The notes under the pieces are model-generated. The model was not told the DNA's origin and did not search any database. It was given only the letters and a program-made list of their open reading frames with translations. DNA of 14,223 nt from Anaerolineaceae bacterium (GTDB lineage Bacteria > Chloroflexota > Anaerolineae > JAAYZQ01): positions 1-14,223 of the forward strand of contig JAAYZQ010000219.1 of the NCBI GenBank assembly GCA_012514775.1, written 5' to 3'. This document shows, in pieces, positions 14,183-14,223 of the stretch. Position numbers and translations under genes: made by a program. Within the stretch, counting starts at the first letter, position 1; the number at the start of each line of letters is the position of its first letter.

Positions 14183-14223
14183 CTATTGAGCCGGTTTGCT
14201 CCGGCCACTCTCGTACGCGACAA

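Overview
The window is very GC-rich, densely coded bacterial DNA with ten protein genes in three transcription groups. The gene types suggest Chloroflexota (Anaerolineae-like). These include a free-standing Ras/Rab-like GTPase beside a soluble histidine kinase, large STAND-type ATPase/TPR proteins, secreted SBBP and Asp-box beta-propellers ending in a short FLPL-type tail, and an IscR-like Rrf2 regulator. The taxonomic call is an inference from gene content; there is no rRNA or tRNA in the window to confirm it.

Region 1 (1-2523). On the + strand a small GTPase (42-569) is joined by an ATGA stop/start overlap to a PAS/HisKA/HATPase histidine kinase (566-1759), so the pair looks like one signalling unit. 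Facing it on the - strand is a coiled-coil plus winged-helix protein (1716-2264), whose 3' end overlaps the kinase by 44 bp. Its own promoter (TTGCCC-N17-TATAAT) lies about 180 bases upstream of its start codon. The leader in between is structured and carries an intrinsic-terminator-like hairpin just before the ribosome binding site, which suggests attenuation.

Region 2 (2524-10405, - strand). Six genes are packed as one probable operon. In transcription order they are: a four-helix membrane protein (10366-9845), an unrecognised 121-residue protein (9848-9483), a secreted SBBP seven-repeat propeller protein (9430-7145), a secreted Asp-box propeller protein (7128-6088), an AAA/TPR ATPase with no effector domain (6038-3327) and a CPBP-type intramembrane protease-like protein (3330-2524). 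Two of the junctions are GTGA overlaps. The two secreted proteins share no obvious fold-level sequence but both end in a nearly identical tail (FFLPLLVK and VFLPLVIR). With a CPBP-family membrane protein in the same operon, this gives a testable idea of a C-terminal sorting or processing signal.

Region 3 (10406-10973). No supportable gene is present. The stretch is less GC-rich and full of inverted and direct repeats, including an approximately 130 bp long imperfect hairpin.

Region 4 (10974-14223, + strand). A promoter with two short palindromes at its -35 and -10 drives an XRE-HTH/NB-ARC/TPR STAND regulator (11109-13688). This is ATGA-coupled to an Rrf2/IscR-like regulator (13685-14122) that keeps a C-x5-C-x5-C cluster motif. 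Immediately after the Rrf2 stop a second copy of the same promoter-like sequence appears (21 of 25 positions identical, including the spacer between -35 and -10). It probably drives the next gene beyond the window, and it suggests an operator shared by this regulatory operon and its neighbour.
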